Positions 21,701 to 36,739 are shown, numbered from the stretch's first letter. The stretch is DNA of 64,000 nucleotides from Taeniopygia guttata (GCF_048771995.1 NC_133025.1:8122001-8186000); one strand, 5' to 3'. Made by a program: numbers and translations. The notes: generated by a model from the sequence alone, not told the origin.

Positions 21701-24700
21701 TCTGCTAGTAGCAGCATTTTGTTATTATTCTGTTCACAGTACCAACCACAGACACTTATGAACAGGGGTTTAAACATTGGATTCTCATTTTCACCTCAGA
21801 GTATTCTAAAGGAAGGTGGGAGGAGGGTATATTGTGGACAGTTGTTGCTCTTTTGAAAGAGGTGGTAGTATGGGAATGGAAAACCAGAGGTCATACACAT
21901 GCTGCTGAGGCCTGTCACAGGGCCAGTACTCTGGGCTTTTCTGAAAGGGTCTCCTGGACCATCCCAGCACAGCAAATTAAACCTGGGATACTTTCCCTGA
22001 AACTTTTCATCCCTCAGATACATCCTCTTCCAACAAATTCTTCATTACCCTCTAATATTCCAAGAGAGATAGGATTCATATTGATCACAGCTGTCTGTTT
22101 CTTCAAGCTTCCAGAAGCCACATGTTCATCTCCAAAACATCTGCCATGATATTATCATGGGAATTTTCAGGGCATTTATACTGATCTGATGAGGATGATA
22201 AGTTCTTTTGCAGTGTTGTCTTCCTGAAGGCCCTTAGTTTCTAGTGATGTTCTTGCAGCTTGGGTACACAATACCTACTGTGATGGCAGATGTTGAAAAT
22301 CTCAGAGATCTGATCTAAAAGGCAGATTTTAATTTTGTCAAACGTATGAGTAGCCCCACTGCAGTGATTGAGCCATTTAGGCATTTGGAGAAATATCCCT
22401 ATGACAAGAGTGCACATCCTGTGTTATCTAAAGCATTCCAGTGCACATGGGTAAGCAGCTGTTTGAACTCATCCTTACTCATATCTCTTGCTGCAGTTAC
22501 CTCCATAGGTCATTTAATCTGTTAATTTACAAAAGGAAAATATTTTAATGCTTCAAACACTGGTTTGTGATGCTTTCTCTTCATCTCTCTGAGAAGTGTG
22601 ATTATTTTGCTGTAGATAATGTGAATGGTACAGTACAGTAAGTGTTAATTTGTAAAACTGTGTAGCTCCACCTGACCTTGATCCCCAGAATCCTTCTCCA
22701 TGCCTGTGCAAGTGCTCCTCATGCTAATGAGGAAAGCATGCTCCTTGGAGAGGAAATACACACATCATGCTTCACATTTTAAAGTACTCAAGATGTTTTT
22801 TTGACATGCCAGTGATAAGTAGCACAAGGCACAAATACATCCAGTACTTGATGAGGTACTATACTACTTGGTGAGATACCAAAATATACACAAATCCATT
22901 ATCACTCAGCTGTCTTCCACTACACATGCTGAGGCTATCAAAAATCACACTTGGTTTGGAATTCTGGGTAATATCCTGAGTTGAATTCAAATGCAAATAT
23001 AACCTGGCACTAAGACTTTTTTCCTGCATTACAGGAAAAGCAGAGCTAGTTCAAAAATGTGCTGGTTTCGCTGAGAATTTTGAAGTGTGTATCTGCAACT
23101 ACTTGCTGCAACTGGATTTTTTTACACCCTTTTTCTTCTCAATTTTTCCAGTTTTGACTTAGGAAAGTAAAGAATAAGAAGGTAATAATTTAGTTTTCTT
23201 ATATTTATGATAAAATTGACAAAAATCCCCAGCATAAATTGAATATTACTTTTTTTTTTCTTTAAGTCTGGCCTTGGTCAACTGCCTTTGAAAAACAAGC
23301 TAACAGAAGCTTGATTAGACTCAAAGGTCATGCTAGATCAAGAATAATAGTTAAATAATTAAAATAAATATAACCAACCAAAAATATTATAAGCATTTTA
23401 ATGAAGTCATAAAATTCGAAAGAAAATAAATTATTGACTGTCAGACTGAGCACTTGGAAACTTGCAGCTGGCAAAGAAAAGAAGCAAATGTGTTCTTTGC
23501 AGTATTTTCAATTCATAGATTACTCCAGTAGTTTAGAAATAGGGTCTGTAATAGGACCTGTAATCCTTAGCCAGTGCCTAGCTGGTTTATGTTTTCCACA
23601 TTGCCAGTGAATCAGAAAACAAACACCTCAGAAGCACTGCAAATTCCTGTGGGGTTTGTACTCATGTTATTATTTTTGCAAGGTCTGACTCCTGATCTAC
23701 CTGCATGTAGAAAACTCTTATTCATGCCAATGAACACAGATGTAAAGAAGAATGCTGTATTTTACCTAATTTCTGGATTGAGTAAAACAGAACAAAATTT
23801 GGTTGTAAGTGGTATGAAATAGTCACTATAAAAAATCTCCATCTGGACATAAATACTACATTCAAAGAACTACTCGTAATTACCTGGAAATAGACATTAT
23901 TTGCAAGACAAATGAATAATATTGCAAAACTCTTTCATGGGCTGAGAGCAAAAATAATAAACCAACCTAAGTACTATACTGCTCTGGGTTGTAGGCATGA
24001 CCAGAGAGAATAAAAGTATGAAATAACACTGTCCATCCCAGGTCCTCCTTGACGTGTCAACAGGACTCAGAATCAGATCATTACATGCCCCCTTGCACAA
24101 GTGTATTGCAATTCTATTTTATTGTGTGAGCCTCTCTTTCCCACACTATGGCTGCATCCAGCAGAGCACAGGATGAGCTTACATTAATGCAGGATGTTAT
24201 TCCATGAATGAGACTGCTGAGATTCCTTTCCATTTGTTACTCTTCAGTATAACACTATGCTTCATTTACTCCACACTGTCTGATTTTTCCGCAGAGGAGT
24301 CTTATTTGTTGTTGCCCCCCTGATTCTTACTGCAACAGTATTTGTGCACATCATCGAGAACAAGCTCCTCCTTAGCTCCCAGTTTGGGGCAACAAAGTGT
24401 TATACACATTTGGCAGAGAAAGAAGAGATTAAGCCACTTTCTTTGTATGTTATAAGGAGCAAATACCAAGGACTCAGAAAATACCTAGCTTTCCCAGATT
24501 GCACTCTAGTGCCTTAATTCAGTTTATCTCTTCTGTTCTTGGTGATTTAAACCCCTATTCCTTGTGGTGTCTGCAATGAATGTAAGAGTACCAAGACTAG
24601 CAAATGTCATTTCAGGACACTGCTAAGTTTGGCACTCACTGCTCAGCAAAGAGCTTCCTGTGAGCACTGTGGAACTCAGTGGGTTCATGTAGCAAAAACC

Positions 24701-27700
24701 TAACAGCAGGGCTAGGATCGCTTTGGGATTTAATGGCTCTTTCCCAGTGTCACCGGGACAGTCTCAGAGAGGTTATGTTGAATTGTGCAGTGATAGAGGA
24801 AAGAAGAAATTCCACTTTGTAGCTCTGTTTTCTGGGCAAATATTGAACAGTAGTCTGGAGAAAGGAGAGCAGTGACATGATAGAACTGATTCTATGATTC
24901 AACACTGAGACAGTGACAAAATAGGAGAAAGTGTCTTGTGATGCCAGATACTGCCTTTCACAGCCAAAGGACTCCACTTCCATTAGCCAGCCCTACATGA
25001 AAGGAAGCAGATATTTGGAAAAAGGTGTTTTACCACTTCTGGAATTTGCTGATTCCTAGCACTGGGATAGAGTAGCTGCCCCAGCCTTTTCCCATAATGC
25101 TGCTCCATCCTACAGTGCTCTTAATTGCTCCATTTCCACTACAACTTTCATTCACAGGGGAGGATGGGGAGGCCTTTTCATCTTGCAGGTAATGCAAATT
25201 TCCTACAGGGAACTATGTTAACTTTCCTGCAGCATTGTTATGAAGAACTTCTCTGCAATGTCTGACATCCCCCATTGCCATCATTTGGCCTTGACAGGCT
25301 TGAGAAGTGGGCTGATGTGAAATATGTGAAGTTTGCACTTGTTGGCCAGTAAGTCTCTGACCTGCCTATTACTTTTCAAGTGTCTGCCATACAAATCCTT
25401 CAGTCATGATGTGTTTGAGATTCAGTGGTGGCCTTCCTAATAATGCAAAATGCCATCCCTTATTTCTGAAGATTGGATTTTCTAGGAAAAAATAATTTTT
25501 TACTATTACTTGGACTGAAACAAGCTTTTCCAGATGGAAAATTTTAAACAGAGAGGTAAATGGAACTGAAAGAGGTCTCAGAGAAATCTTTGTGTAGCTT
25601 TAGGGATAGGGATTGCATTAAACTCTGACTATAACAAACATGCATTTCATTGCAGCTTCAACTCCAGCTGGGAGCCCAGCTATGCATGTTGTAAAGTAAA
25701 ACAGGGTGAAAGGTTAGTTGCATGGTAGAAACAAAGCATCAGGATGGACTAGGCACTGAAATAAGCTGTTTGGTCTGTTTCTCTCTCCTTTTGAATAAAT
25801 ACTTGTAAACTTATTGTAGTACTTGCACACCTCTTGGAGGTGATGGATTGATAAGCTGATTTCATGGAGGGCTATTTTAGGTGAAGTACAAGGTGTTGAA
25901 ATATTATTTGAGACACTGAAAAGAGTATTCCCTGTCTGCCTTTAGCATAATTCTTAATCATTTAGGTAAAAATGATGATGGTTTCAGATGGTGACAAGTT
26001 TTAGCCAGTATAATTGGTATAATCAAAAGTGTTTAAATGTACTGTTTTGAGCATAGATAAGCTTTTGGGTTTGCTTTTTAAATGGTTATTAGTTTATTTG
26101 GTTGGTTTTGTAGATATCCAGATAAAAAAAAAACAAAACTAAATATAACTTACCAAAAGTCTTCCTGGGTTGTCTGCATAACCCAGAGAAGACTGTCATC
26201 ATCCAAATAGTCATTCTGAATCTTGAAATTAGATTTTCCTTTAAAACTGGCTTTCAAACGAGTATTTGCTGACTATTCAGTGACTACAGGATAATTAAAT
26301 ACTGGATGCACCTCACCAGGTTTCAGTGCCTGATAGGTACATTTTCACCTGAACTAGTCATTTAGGGTCAGTGGGGAGAAATACTTCAGAGTATGAAATA
26401 CAAATTTCTCACAAAAGACGCAGATTTGTCCAGGCAACCATAAACATAAATTACAGAGTTGCTATTAAGTAAATCTTTCCATTGAAGAAGTCTCAAGTTA
26501 TATTCCTAATGTTTAAATACCTCTTTATTCTCTGTCCTCTACCTGTCCTGCTAGGAAACAGATGTGCTGATTATCCTTAGCATTTAAAAGATAATACCTT
26601 GATTTTCCACACAGCTTGAAATAAAGATTATTATCCCCAAAACATAAGTATATAATTTGGTCTGTCTCTTACTCTGAAGTGACAAAACTTTTGTTGAACC
26701 AACTTCTTGGGTTCAGATTTAAATTTTAGGTAGTAATGCCAAACCCAGAAAGGCCAGAACTTGGGGAAATTTGCCCAATTTAAAAGAGGAACACAAGGCT
26801 TGACTCTTTTCATGCCAGATGCAAAGCTTATCCTCCACATTGCTGGCAGTTCTCTAGGCCTCTCTTTTTCCTCTATCTCCCAACCTCCTTCTCTCCCTTC
26901 CCCCACCTCTGAAAAAGTTTTGTCAGGTTTATTTTCCCTTCCTTCACCATCAGAAGAGAAGCACTGTTTACAATCTAAAATCTGTGAAAAAACAGAAGTT
27001 TTTTGTTTTTCAGGTCAGTCTGCTTATAAGTACCCTTAGCATCAGCAGAGCAGTATAATAGTTTTGTTTAAGTGGCCAGAAGCCTCTGTTTAAGAAGAGA
27101 AAAATATGCACTGCAGCAAGCATTAAATGAAAAAACCTGAAACCCCCAGAAATACTTATGAAATGGAAATTAAGCTAGTGTTTCAAAACAATTTCTTTTT
27201 TTTTTTTTAAGTTTCATTTCATTTTCTGGCTTCATTCAGTTTTCTCTTTCTATGTGTTCCAATTGTTTTTTTTTTTTTTTTTAAGAGATGTATTATTGAA
27301 TTCTTTTTGCTGTAGATACTGCTTTGTGGTAAACAGAATCTGATCCCTCTTTTTCCAATTATTTTGTCAGGCTAAAGAAAATTATTCTAATGCTTTCTGA
27401 TTTTTGTTTAATAAGTTCACTCACATCTTCCAATTTTCTTTCTTTCAAAACATCAAATAAAAAATTTGTCCTCTGAATGTTGTTTTCACCTTCTTTTTTT
27501 CTCCTTTTAAATATTACTCTCCCTGCTCTCATTAAAAGAGTAGCACTATCTTGACTTATGAACTGGGAGATTGTCACAGGAAAAATGGCTTCTATAGAGA
27601 TGATTTTGCTGACCAAGGGTTAGAAAAGTTTTTTATGAGACTCTAGTTGATAACAGGAAAAGGACTCCAGTGCAGCCCTGTTGTGAATATCCTAAAGTGG

Positions 27701-27955
27701 AAAAGCCCATCTTCATTTATCATGAAGGTTTCTCCTTGCACTTGGCCATTCTTTATCTTTAGTCTTGCTGCTCACTGCCTGTTCCATGAGCTTCTTATCG
27801 CCTTTTCTCCTTCAGATTTCTTGATCTCCAGAAGCAAGGTGCTTCCAGAGCCTGTGTTAGAGTCAGGTAAATCAGTTGCTTGCTCACTTTAGGCCACTGC
27901 TATCCTCACAGGCACCTGAATACTAATGGTAGTACAGATTGCACAACTGATACAC
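21700..27955. other. Gene-free AT-rich DNA
   Basis: No gene was recognised. Poly(T) runs occur near 27196 and 27268. Isolated short open frames on both strands lack motif content. A small palindrome (TCCTCAT-GCTA-ATGAGGA) lies at 22716-22733. Confidence 0.55.
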
Positions 27956-27956
27956 T

Positions 27957-28225
27957 TAGAATCATAATCCTAGAATCACTGAGGTTGGAAAAGATCTCTA
28001 TGATGGAGTACAGCCCTTAACACAGCAGCACCCTGTTCACCACAAAACAGTGTCACCAAGTGCCACATCCATCTGCTTTTTTTGAATGTTTTCAGGGATG
28101 GCACTTCCACCACTGCCCTGGCAGTGTATTCCAACACCTGACCACCCTCTCAGTGAAGATTTTTTTTCCTAATACATAATCTAAACCTCCCTGTGTGCCA
28201 GGCTTTCAAACCAGAGGAAAGCCCA
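27957..28225 (-). mobile_element. CR1 LINE 3' fragment (minus strand)
   Basis: Starts with AATCATAATCCTAGAATCAC (reverse complement of a CR1 tail). It continues with GAGGTTGGAAAAGATCTCTA, CAGGGATGGCACTTCCACCA and CACCTGACCACCCTCTCAGT, all familiar CR1 3' UTR text in reverse orientation. About 270 bp. Confidence 0.88.
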
Positions 28226-28849
28226 GGCGATTTTCAGACAAATGACCTCTGCTCTGTTCCTTGCACTAGAGCCTGTGATAGATATGTTGTGTCATTGTCT
28301 GCACAACACTTAGCAGCTAGTTTAGGATGTTTCTGCTCTTTCTTATTCTCTTCCAAGTGTTGATTATGTGCCCAGTCTTGTATAATGCTTAAGAACATAT
28401 TGTTCTCTTGCAGAAGGTCATTGCATACATATTGCATATACAATGCAATTCTAGACCTCAAAAGAGCTCTTTCAAAGTGATTTTATTTCACTTGCTAGTA
28501 AAAAAGGTCAAAAAACCACTGCATTTTTCACTCTGAAGGAAATCAAAAGCAGAGTTGGATGCTCAGGAATTTGTTCTGCCAGAGATGATGTTATGCTTAG
28601 AGCACAGGGGTCATTAAATATACCAGTATGCTCTTATAAGAATAAGGCACAAAGGCTCCAGCATTAGTGCCAGACACTAAGGGTGAGGCATACTTGAGCC
28701 AGAGTGCTCATCACTTTTTAGGCCCATCTAATAAATATTCAGGAACCCCAAGTTTTGTAATCATTTTCTCAATTCCTAACTATTGTCAACCAAATTTTAG
28801 AAATTAATTAAATGCCTCCTTTTGTGAAACAGTTTTTGTGAATAAGGGT

Positions 28850-29275
28850 GATGAAGATGGTGAAGGGCCTGGAGGGAAGCCATACAAATTGCAGCTGAGG
28901 GTATTTGGCTTATTCAGCCTGGAAGAGACTGAGAAGAGACCTCATGATGGTCTGCAGCTTCCTCACGAAAGGGAGCAGAGGGGCAGGCACTCATCTCTTT
29001 TCTCTGGTGACCACTGACAGGACCTGAGGGAATGGACAGAAGTTGTGTCGGGGTGGTTTAGGTGGGATATTAGGAAAAGGTTCTTCACCCAGAGGGTGTT
29101 TGGGCGCTGGATCAGCTCCCCAGGGCAGTGGTCACAGCACCGAGCCTGGCGGAGTTCAAGGAGCATTTGGACAATGCTGTCAGGCACAGGGTGTGATTGG
29201 TGTGCAGGACCAAGAGTTGGACTTGATGATCCTTTTGGGACCCTTCTAACTTAGGATATTCTATGATTTTATGGT
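28850..29275 (+). mobile_element. CR1 LINE 3' fragment (plus strand)
   Basis: Contains GGCCTGGAGGGAAGCC, TTCAGCCTGGAAGAGACTGA, AGGTTCTTCACCCAGAGGGT and TTGGACTTGATGATCC, and ends with the CR1-like tail ATTCTATGATTTTATGG. The open frames at 28963-29254 are parts of this element. It lies about 620 bp from the oppositely oriented CR1 at 27957, so the pair is head-out. Confidence 0.92.
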
Positions 29276-29279
29276 TCCT

Positions 29280-31570
29280 CAGGAATGTCTGTTTTCTTCA
29301 TCACCTTTCAAGTGACTTTGAGGTGGCCTTCATATCCTGACACTGGCTTGATGAAGTCTTTTCTCACTATCCAACTGCATTTTTACAACCAGTCTACATT
29401 TTCCAATTGCAATTGTACTTCCATTTCAGCATTTGAATCTAGCTCCAAGGCTTGCCTGACAAATAAATCCCAGAGTGGTTTAGATCTGTACAAATGACAT
29501 ATTGCAGATACAGTACACTGAAATATGTCGTAAAAATTCAGATTTTATATGGTAGTCTAAGATATTTGAGAGAAAGCACAAACTGTGCTATCCAAGAGCA
29601 GATGTTAATTAATAAGTCTTGTATCATACATGTTCTTTGCTCTTTATTGTGCTCTTTCAGAAGTGTATTTCCAGACTACCTCAGTTACCTCCAAGACAGT
29701 TTGAGTCTTTTATCATCTCATCAGTCTAAGAGGACAATCAAATTCTTACCTTTTGGAGAAGATATTTTGTCTGAGCAGTTCCATGTGTGCTAAAGCATAT
29801 CCATCTGGCATCTGTGAAAGGAACTCAATGTGATAAATATTACTACAAATTAGCATAGTTTGAAACCTTGGCTCCAAAAGGATTTAATTAACTTTATTTA
29901 CTGAATGGTCTTGGGATGTATTTTAAGACTACTCCCTGCAGAGAGATGAAGGTAAACACAGACTTTGACACTGCATGCTTGTGTTTGTATGTGTGGATGT
30001 CTGCTCTGAAACTTTCTCTCATCTAAAATACAGGTTTTGTTTTCTTGTTCCAAATGGAATATCCAACAACTTAGTCATTGGCAGTAAAACCTTTTGGTGC
30101 CTGAACTCTTCAAAATAAAATGTCAATAGCCAGTTTTTTTAAACATATGACTCTGACTAAAAGCTCTATTGCCAAGGTTTATCAGTCATTAAACTTTCAC
30201 TCAGTGCAGATACAATCTGTGTGCTGGGGAGTTGAAACAAGAAAAAACACGTATTCCAAGGCATAAACAAAGATCTCATATTATAGTACTGACCTATCTT
30301 TGGTTAAAATACCTTCCAGAACAGCCGTGGATCACTAGGCACATACTTATGGATGGGTATTTCATTGGGAGATTGATGGAGTTCTGCTTTTGGCAGCAGC
30401 AAGTATTAGGTGTGGGATGAGCAGCAGTAGGGAAGCAGCCAGTTTTGTGAGGAAGCATAAAAGTAGCAGCAGAAGATTAGGAAGGGCAACTGGAATCACT
30501 TCTAGATGGCTAGACAGATGGAAATGAATTCAGACACTTTGGAAAGAAAATCAAATTACAACTCAAGTATGTGCAAAAATTAAGAGACTGATAAAAAAAA
30601 AGACATTAGGAAGAATTAAAAAATAAATTAAAAATTATTCAATAACTGCCCAGCTTTGCTGTCTTAAGTGAAATAAAACTCCAGATAGACCAACATCAAG
30701 ATATGTAAAGATGGTAAGGATACTTTAGATTAATATCTTGTAACTGGCGTTGCACACTAGTAGACTGATCCACCTATAAAATATCACACATTCATAGTAA
30801 TGATTTCTGGAAGACAGAAAGAATATTACTTCACAGAATGAGACTGGGTCAGGTCCTCAGTTGATGTAAATTCCCATAGTTACTTTGATTTCAGTGAAGT
30901 TATGCCAGTTAACTCTGAACAAAATCTTCAGCTGAAGATTTGACTTGTAAAAGTTTCAAGTGTTTCATTTAATACCTTTTGTGCTGGAGAAATTATCTCT
31001 TCCACATTTCGTCTGTATTTATGATTTTTTTAAAATTTCTCAGCCTCTTTTTTCAGCGATTAAGGTCTTTTTCTGAATTAATTAAATTAGAACAAATATT
31101 TTCCAGGAAGACATACTAGGAATGTATCGCTTGGATTAATTTGCAAGGCAGAGCAATCCTAGTCAAAATGATGTTTAAGTTATTCAGTTTTGGAATCTGC
31201 AGTTACATTGGTATTTGTCTTTTATTTGTTGGAATCTGGTATTGACTTTCAACATAATTTTTTTTTTTTTAATAGAACTTTTGACTCAGTACATGTGAGA
31301 TTTGGTGTCAATGTAATATTCTTATATGTGTATATATATATGGTCAGTTTTCTTTTAGGTTTGTGTACACAGAAGAAGATATAGATAATTTTAATATATA
31401 ATATAACATATCTATAAAATATAATACATCATTAAATTAGGAATGATAGGGCAAACCCCAAAATATTTCCCAAGGTCTTAAGAAACATGCAGTTCCTAAT
31501 TCTGAGATTTTCTATATTTGAAAACTGCTCACTCTCATGTCAGTTCCCCTTTACTTGTGGTTTAACAAGT
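29280..31570. other. Gene-free AT-rich DNA
   Basis: No gene, RNA gene or clear repeat was identified. Short open frames without motifs. Confidence 0.55.
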
Positions 31571-31575
31571 GAACC

Positions 31576-32151
31576 TGCAGCCAAGTCCCACACAGCTGCT
31601 CACTTCCTCCCCCACCAACAGGATCAGGGAGAGAATTGGAAGGGTATAAAAGCCAGAAAACTTATAGGTTGAGATATAGACACTTTTAATAAAGGATGCA
31701 AAAGCTGCACATGCAAGTAACACAAGGAATTATATTATGTGCCCTCTTCCCATGGGCAGGCAGGTGTGCAGCCATCTCCAGGGAGAGCAGGGCCCTGTCA
31801 CAGGTAATGGTGAGGTAAGCTGGGAAGGCAAACACCATCACTGCAAATGTGTCCCTCCATTCTTCCTTCTTCCCCTCGCCTTATATGCTGCCCACAGTGT
31901 CATATGGTCTGGAACATCCCTCTGGTCACTTTGGGTCACCTTTCCCTCCTCCCAGCCTCCCACGCACCCCCAGCCCTTTGCCCGTGTGGTCATACAAAAA
32001 GCAGAAAAGTCCTTGCGTCTGTCTAAGTCCTGCTCAGCAATGACAAAAACATCTCTGTACCATCAACCCTGTGTCCAAGGCAAATCTGAGACACAGCCCT
32101 GTACCAGCCACAGTGAAGAAAATTAAAATGACCCCAGCCAAAACCTGCACA
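31576..32151 (-). mobile_element. Solo avian ERVL LTR (minus strand)
   Basis: Read on the minus strand it begins TGTGCAGGTTTTGGCTGGGG, the well-known start of a widespread bird ERVL LTR. It has a TATA motif (CATATAAGG, complement of about 31880-31889) and an ATTAAA polyadenylation signal (complement near 31687). It ends ...GGCTGCA at 31576. Familiar blocks include CCCATGGGCAGGCAGGTGTGCA and CTGCTCAGCAATGACAAAAACA on the plus strand. No internal ERV genes adjoin it, so it is a solo LTR. The GC-rich open frame at 31737-32126 is inside it and is not a gene. Confidence 0.87.
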
Positions 32152-33920
32152 TACTTCTGTTTAATGAGACATATTCTCATTCCTTATCAACAGGTAGCCA
32201 GGATAAAACCACTGGTACCTCATGTGCTGCCTTGACTTGATCAGGTGAAATCAGATTCATCCTCCCCAACCTTGTCTTCAGTGCTGTAATCTTTAGTCTA
32301 CCTCCATAGACAAAGGAGGAAAACCTAATTCCAGAAGATGCTTGTTCTTATCCATCTTCTATTCTTCTCTTATGCCAAGGTAAGTCCATCCCTGAGATGT
32401 CCATTTTGGTCTCTTTGGGTTGGAAGGAGCTTAGATTTCTAATCTTGAAATTGCTGAAATTAGAGAACTTAATCACACATTTTTAACTGGTGATTAATTA
32501 CATGTACAGCCACATAAACTAGCTTGAGAAGACTGAATTTTATAAATTGTGATATACCTAAGCTTACTCACAAAATCACTGATGTTCATTGCTAGCTGGG
32601 AATTTCCCAACAATTCATAGCAGAAGTATCCGAAGGAGGAATTTTAGGGGGGAACAAATGATTGCAATATAATCAGATCAATCTTTAGGGAATATTTTCC
32701 AAAAGATCAGTCATCAACTATTTCTTTGTTATAACCTCCCCAGGTATTAGACAAGCCATGTGTCAGTGCTTCTGAATTTGAAAGGAGGGAGAATATTCAT
32801 GTCTGGAAGTAAATCTATGTATGTGTTGATAGGCATTAAGCAGATATAAAATTAAATTTAGCCTGGTTTATGCTGATTACAGAACCATTACAGATCTATG
32901 TAAAGGCTGTTTGACCTGGGATTGTTTATGCCAAAGCAGGTTGCAGGAACAACATACACATAAGTAAGACTTCTGCCAGTAGGACACATTTGCTTGACCT
33001 CAACTTCCTTTACTCTTTCTGGGGCTTATAATTTATATATAATTATTTTTATATAATTTATATATAAGGCAAGATTACCTTTAACAAACACCATAACTGA
33101 AGTGAATTTTCTGCTCCACACAAAATTAGACTCCTCCTTGAAACTTTGTTTGTGTTACCCGTGTTTTCTCCTTCAGTTTTCCCCTACCTTCAGAGATATT
33201 TGGTCTCTGATGCAGTTCTTCATGCAAGCCAATGGTCACTGACTGTGTCCTAAAATTGGAGGGGAAGTCATGTTAAGAATTTTGAAAATTTGAGTATAAA
33301 CTGCACTTTATGAATAGTATAGTGAATAATTTAAATTTCTTTTCTTTACACCATATGCCACAATCCTCAGTGAATTGTTAGGTTTTATTAATTTTCCATG
33401 GAACCTCTTAGGTGTTTTTACTGGCCAAATTCAGAATAAATATCTGAAAAAATATGTTTAATTAAATACACTGCAATATTTTAGATCATAACCTCTCTCT
33501 ACACACACAAACTACATTATCACAGCTGTGTAATGCCCTTTTGACTGAAACTGACAGCAACTCCATACAAGAAACTTGTGCAATAACTTTACTCTTGCAT
33601 ACAGCTTCTACTTGGTTCTAACTCATTGCTGACTAATCAGCGACCTGGCAGGGTCTAATGTATAAAAAGCACCAAAGTAACTTAAAGCCACTTTTGTTCT
33701 CCCATCACTTGTGTGAGGAAGTACAAAATACACAATTCAACTCATTGTGCTTTATACCACTTCATAACCAGCCCCTCATCTAGTTTTCCTCTCACTAATG
33801 GCAGTAAAAGGATTCTGACTAACTTGGGAATAGTATGGCTTTAAATAATTATGGTCTCCTGAACGCAGCTCAGATGGTAGATACACTCAGCCTTTGTATT
33901 TCCTGGGATATTGGCCTAAC

Positions 33921-33960
<40 letters not shown>

Positions 33961-36739
33961 CAAAAACTTCATTCATATCTCTTTTTTTTAGTAGCAGAAA
34001 GGGATATTATGTAACTTTGGAAATTCAATAAAGATGCAGCTTCAGAGATGGGTGAGTTAATGGAACCATTCTGGTTTCCTCAAAAGAGCTATGTCTCTTT
34101 GTAACAATCATGGCTGAAGAGTCCCCCAGGGCTTGAAGTCCTCTTCTGTACTCTGAAAGGATAATATTTAGAACAGACACAATCAACTGCTCATCCCCTG
34201 CCCTGATTTATGCTGTACACTTTGGATAACACTCATGCAGTAGTGGAAGTTGTCAAAGCTTTGCCTATCTTTTAAGCCTTGGGCAAGGATGGAAGGGGAA
34301 TAGGAGGCTTGAATGAAACACTGACTATAATACACTCTGCTGCTGTGCATAGGAGTTATAGACACATTAATATGCTTCTCTGGAAATACTTTTGACCTCT
34401 AGGTGTTCAGAGCATCAGCTTAGTCCTGCCTTTGCCATGAATAAGAGCTTTTTGCCTATGAGGCTCCACAGAGAGTGGCTACTACAGCTGATTTACAGTG
34501 TGACATGAGGCTTAAGGAAACACCCAGAAGTACACAGCTGGAAGAGGAGAGAATATCAGAAGACAAGGAATACTGGATGTATCACAGGTGAATAAGGAAA
34601 TACTCAGCTGAAAAGAAAGCCGTGAGGTTAGGACATGTGTTCACTAAGACACGTAAGTGGTAATGGTGACAAGCAGAGAATTTTTTTATTTGATGGCATA
34701 GTTCTTGCTGGGATAAGAATGATGACTGGTAGGTGAGGTAACTTATTCACATAATGTTTAATAGTTTTGGCGTAGCTCAAAGAAAATACAGTCCTCTTCT
34801 CTAGGCATTTAGTAATTTATTAGGCTCTGGGCCACCCAGTTTCACCAGTAAACAAGTTCCCTGTAGGCAGCAGCAGGGGGTCCTGGAGGGATTATTCTGT
34901 AGGCAGCAATAACACAAATTTTTTTCCAGATAGGTCAGTGATTCTCAAACTAATTTTCCCTTGCTTCTCAATGTGGGGGCCTTGGGATAGGACACAGGAA
35001 TAATTATTTGGCTCTATGGCTCCCAGGAACTATAGCCCCTGTTTTCTGCTTCTGCGTGTGCGGTCCATCCATGCCTCAAACCAAAATTACTTCTAGGACA
35101 GATAGAAACTTCTTGACTCTTAACTGCCACTGCTTCTTGTGGGAATCTGCCTGGCAATATGCCCACTCTTCCATTCTCTTTGTCTCTAGTTTGAGAATTC
35201 TGATCCTAAACCAGGTTTTGCTTATTTATACATATATGTATTTTTTAAAATTTAAATTTAAATTAATTCGTTTCCTGAAGCTTTCAACTTCCTTGAAGAG
35301 TTTGGAGTTGATCTGGTGAATAATTTCAATCTTTTTGCTTTGCTAGTGTCTTCTTTATTTCTCCCCTCTCCTTTTGTATTTTAATTCTACAGCCTCATCT
35401 TCATGATATTACATTGACAGCTTGGGAGGGTGGGAGAGGAAAGGAATAACCCCTTTTTATTTTCTCATTTCCCTGTGTTACTTCTACTACTCTTGTTTTA
35501 ACACTGAGAGAAACCATTGCAATGTTGTCATACTTTTTCATTGGCACAGATTCAATGTTCTGAAAAGCAACCTCATGCTCTGAATGGCATCTCTGCTTGC
35601 CAGGAAATCACATATTGACTCATGAATGGCTACACCCCTTGCTGAAACTGTCAGGTGTTCTAAACACATATGGAACTTCTTTGGGATATGGAGGTTTTGG
35701 CTTAGCTGGCATCTTGACTAAGAGGCAGTACATCCCATCAAAGTGGAAAGAATCTTCTTGAGTTAAACAGAAATGTTTACAAAAAAGTTTAAAACAAGAG
35801 CTTAAAGAAAAAGGGGAGAAACTTACTAAGGATAATTTCTTCTTTGCTCTTTTTCAAAAAACAATTCTCAGTAAGTTAAACCAGGCAGTCACAGGGAACC
35901 CTGCCTATGACTGTTTTGGACTCAGAAAGGTTATTTTGCTAATGAATCTTCCACTTATTCAGGTGTTACTTGCTCCACATATATACCAGTGTTGTGTGTT
36001 ATTGCCATTCTAGGCAGACCTGGTACAGAGAGAAATTAATAATCACAAAATTTTAAGCATTTTTAGTAAGTGATCAAGTATTGTCAAGAAGTAGAAGCAA
36101 CTGAAAAATGCTACAGGATAAATACAGTAAAAAATTTAAGGAAATAAATATGATTCTGTATTTATGAGATGTGCAAGCGCTTTCAAGTACTTCCCTGACA
36201 TCCTTCCTGAAAAAAGTAATGCTCTTACAGACATTGGCTTGCCTACTGCAGTGCCTGGCCAGAAAGCCCTCATATGCAGAGAAGGATGATAAACAGGAAT
36301 TCTGTAGAAGAGAAGATTCTCTGGAATTAATTACCTGATTGACTGCAATAATTGGTATGGACCAAGCAGGCTTGTTCAGAGTGAAGCTGGATTTCTGTTG
36401 TCTTTGCCCTGGCAGAAATAAGAATTACCTGAAACAGAAGGTAGCACTTGAATGCTCATGTCCATATTCTGAAATTAGATAATATCACCTAGCTTCTTAA
36501 ATTATTTCTTGGTTCCAGCTGGTTTTTTTAAAGGTAGAATTACCATCTTATGAAAAGGATATTCAATTAAAATTCATATGCTGAACAAAAACATTCCCTG
36601 AAATTTAAGTATTATCAAGTGCAGTACAACTAAAGATCTGAGATATTGAAATAGTAATGATAACAAAAAAAGCATATTGGTATTTTTTTTATCTCTTTAA
36701 AGACTCTTAAAATTGTGAAAAATAAATGAATCTTTCATC
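32152..36739. other. Gene-free AT-rich DNA
   Basis: No gene recognised. Contains an AT-only palindromic patch (about 33027-33066) and a run of about 39 A (33920-33958). Open frames are short and featureless. Confidence 0.55.
33920..33958. repeat. Poly(A) tract of about 39 nt
   Basis: Uninterrupted A run. It could be the tail of an old retrocopy, but no gene-like sequence was recognised upstream. Length is prone to sequencing error. Confidence 0.9.

Noticed and set aside
28963-29254. Open frames in both orientations
   Set aside because: They lie entirely inside a CR1 3' fragment.
31737-32126. 129-codon open frame in GC-richer DNA
   Set aside because: It lies inside the antisense ERVL LTR.
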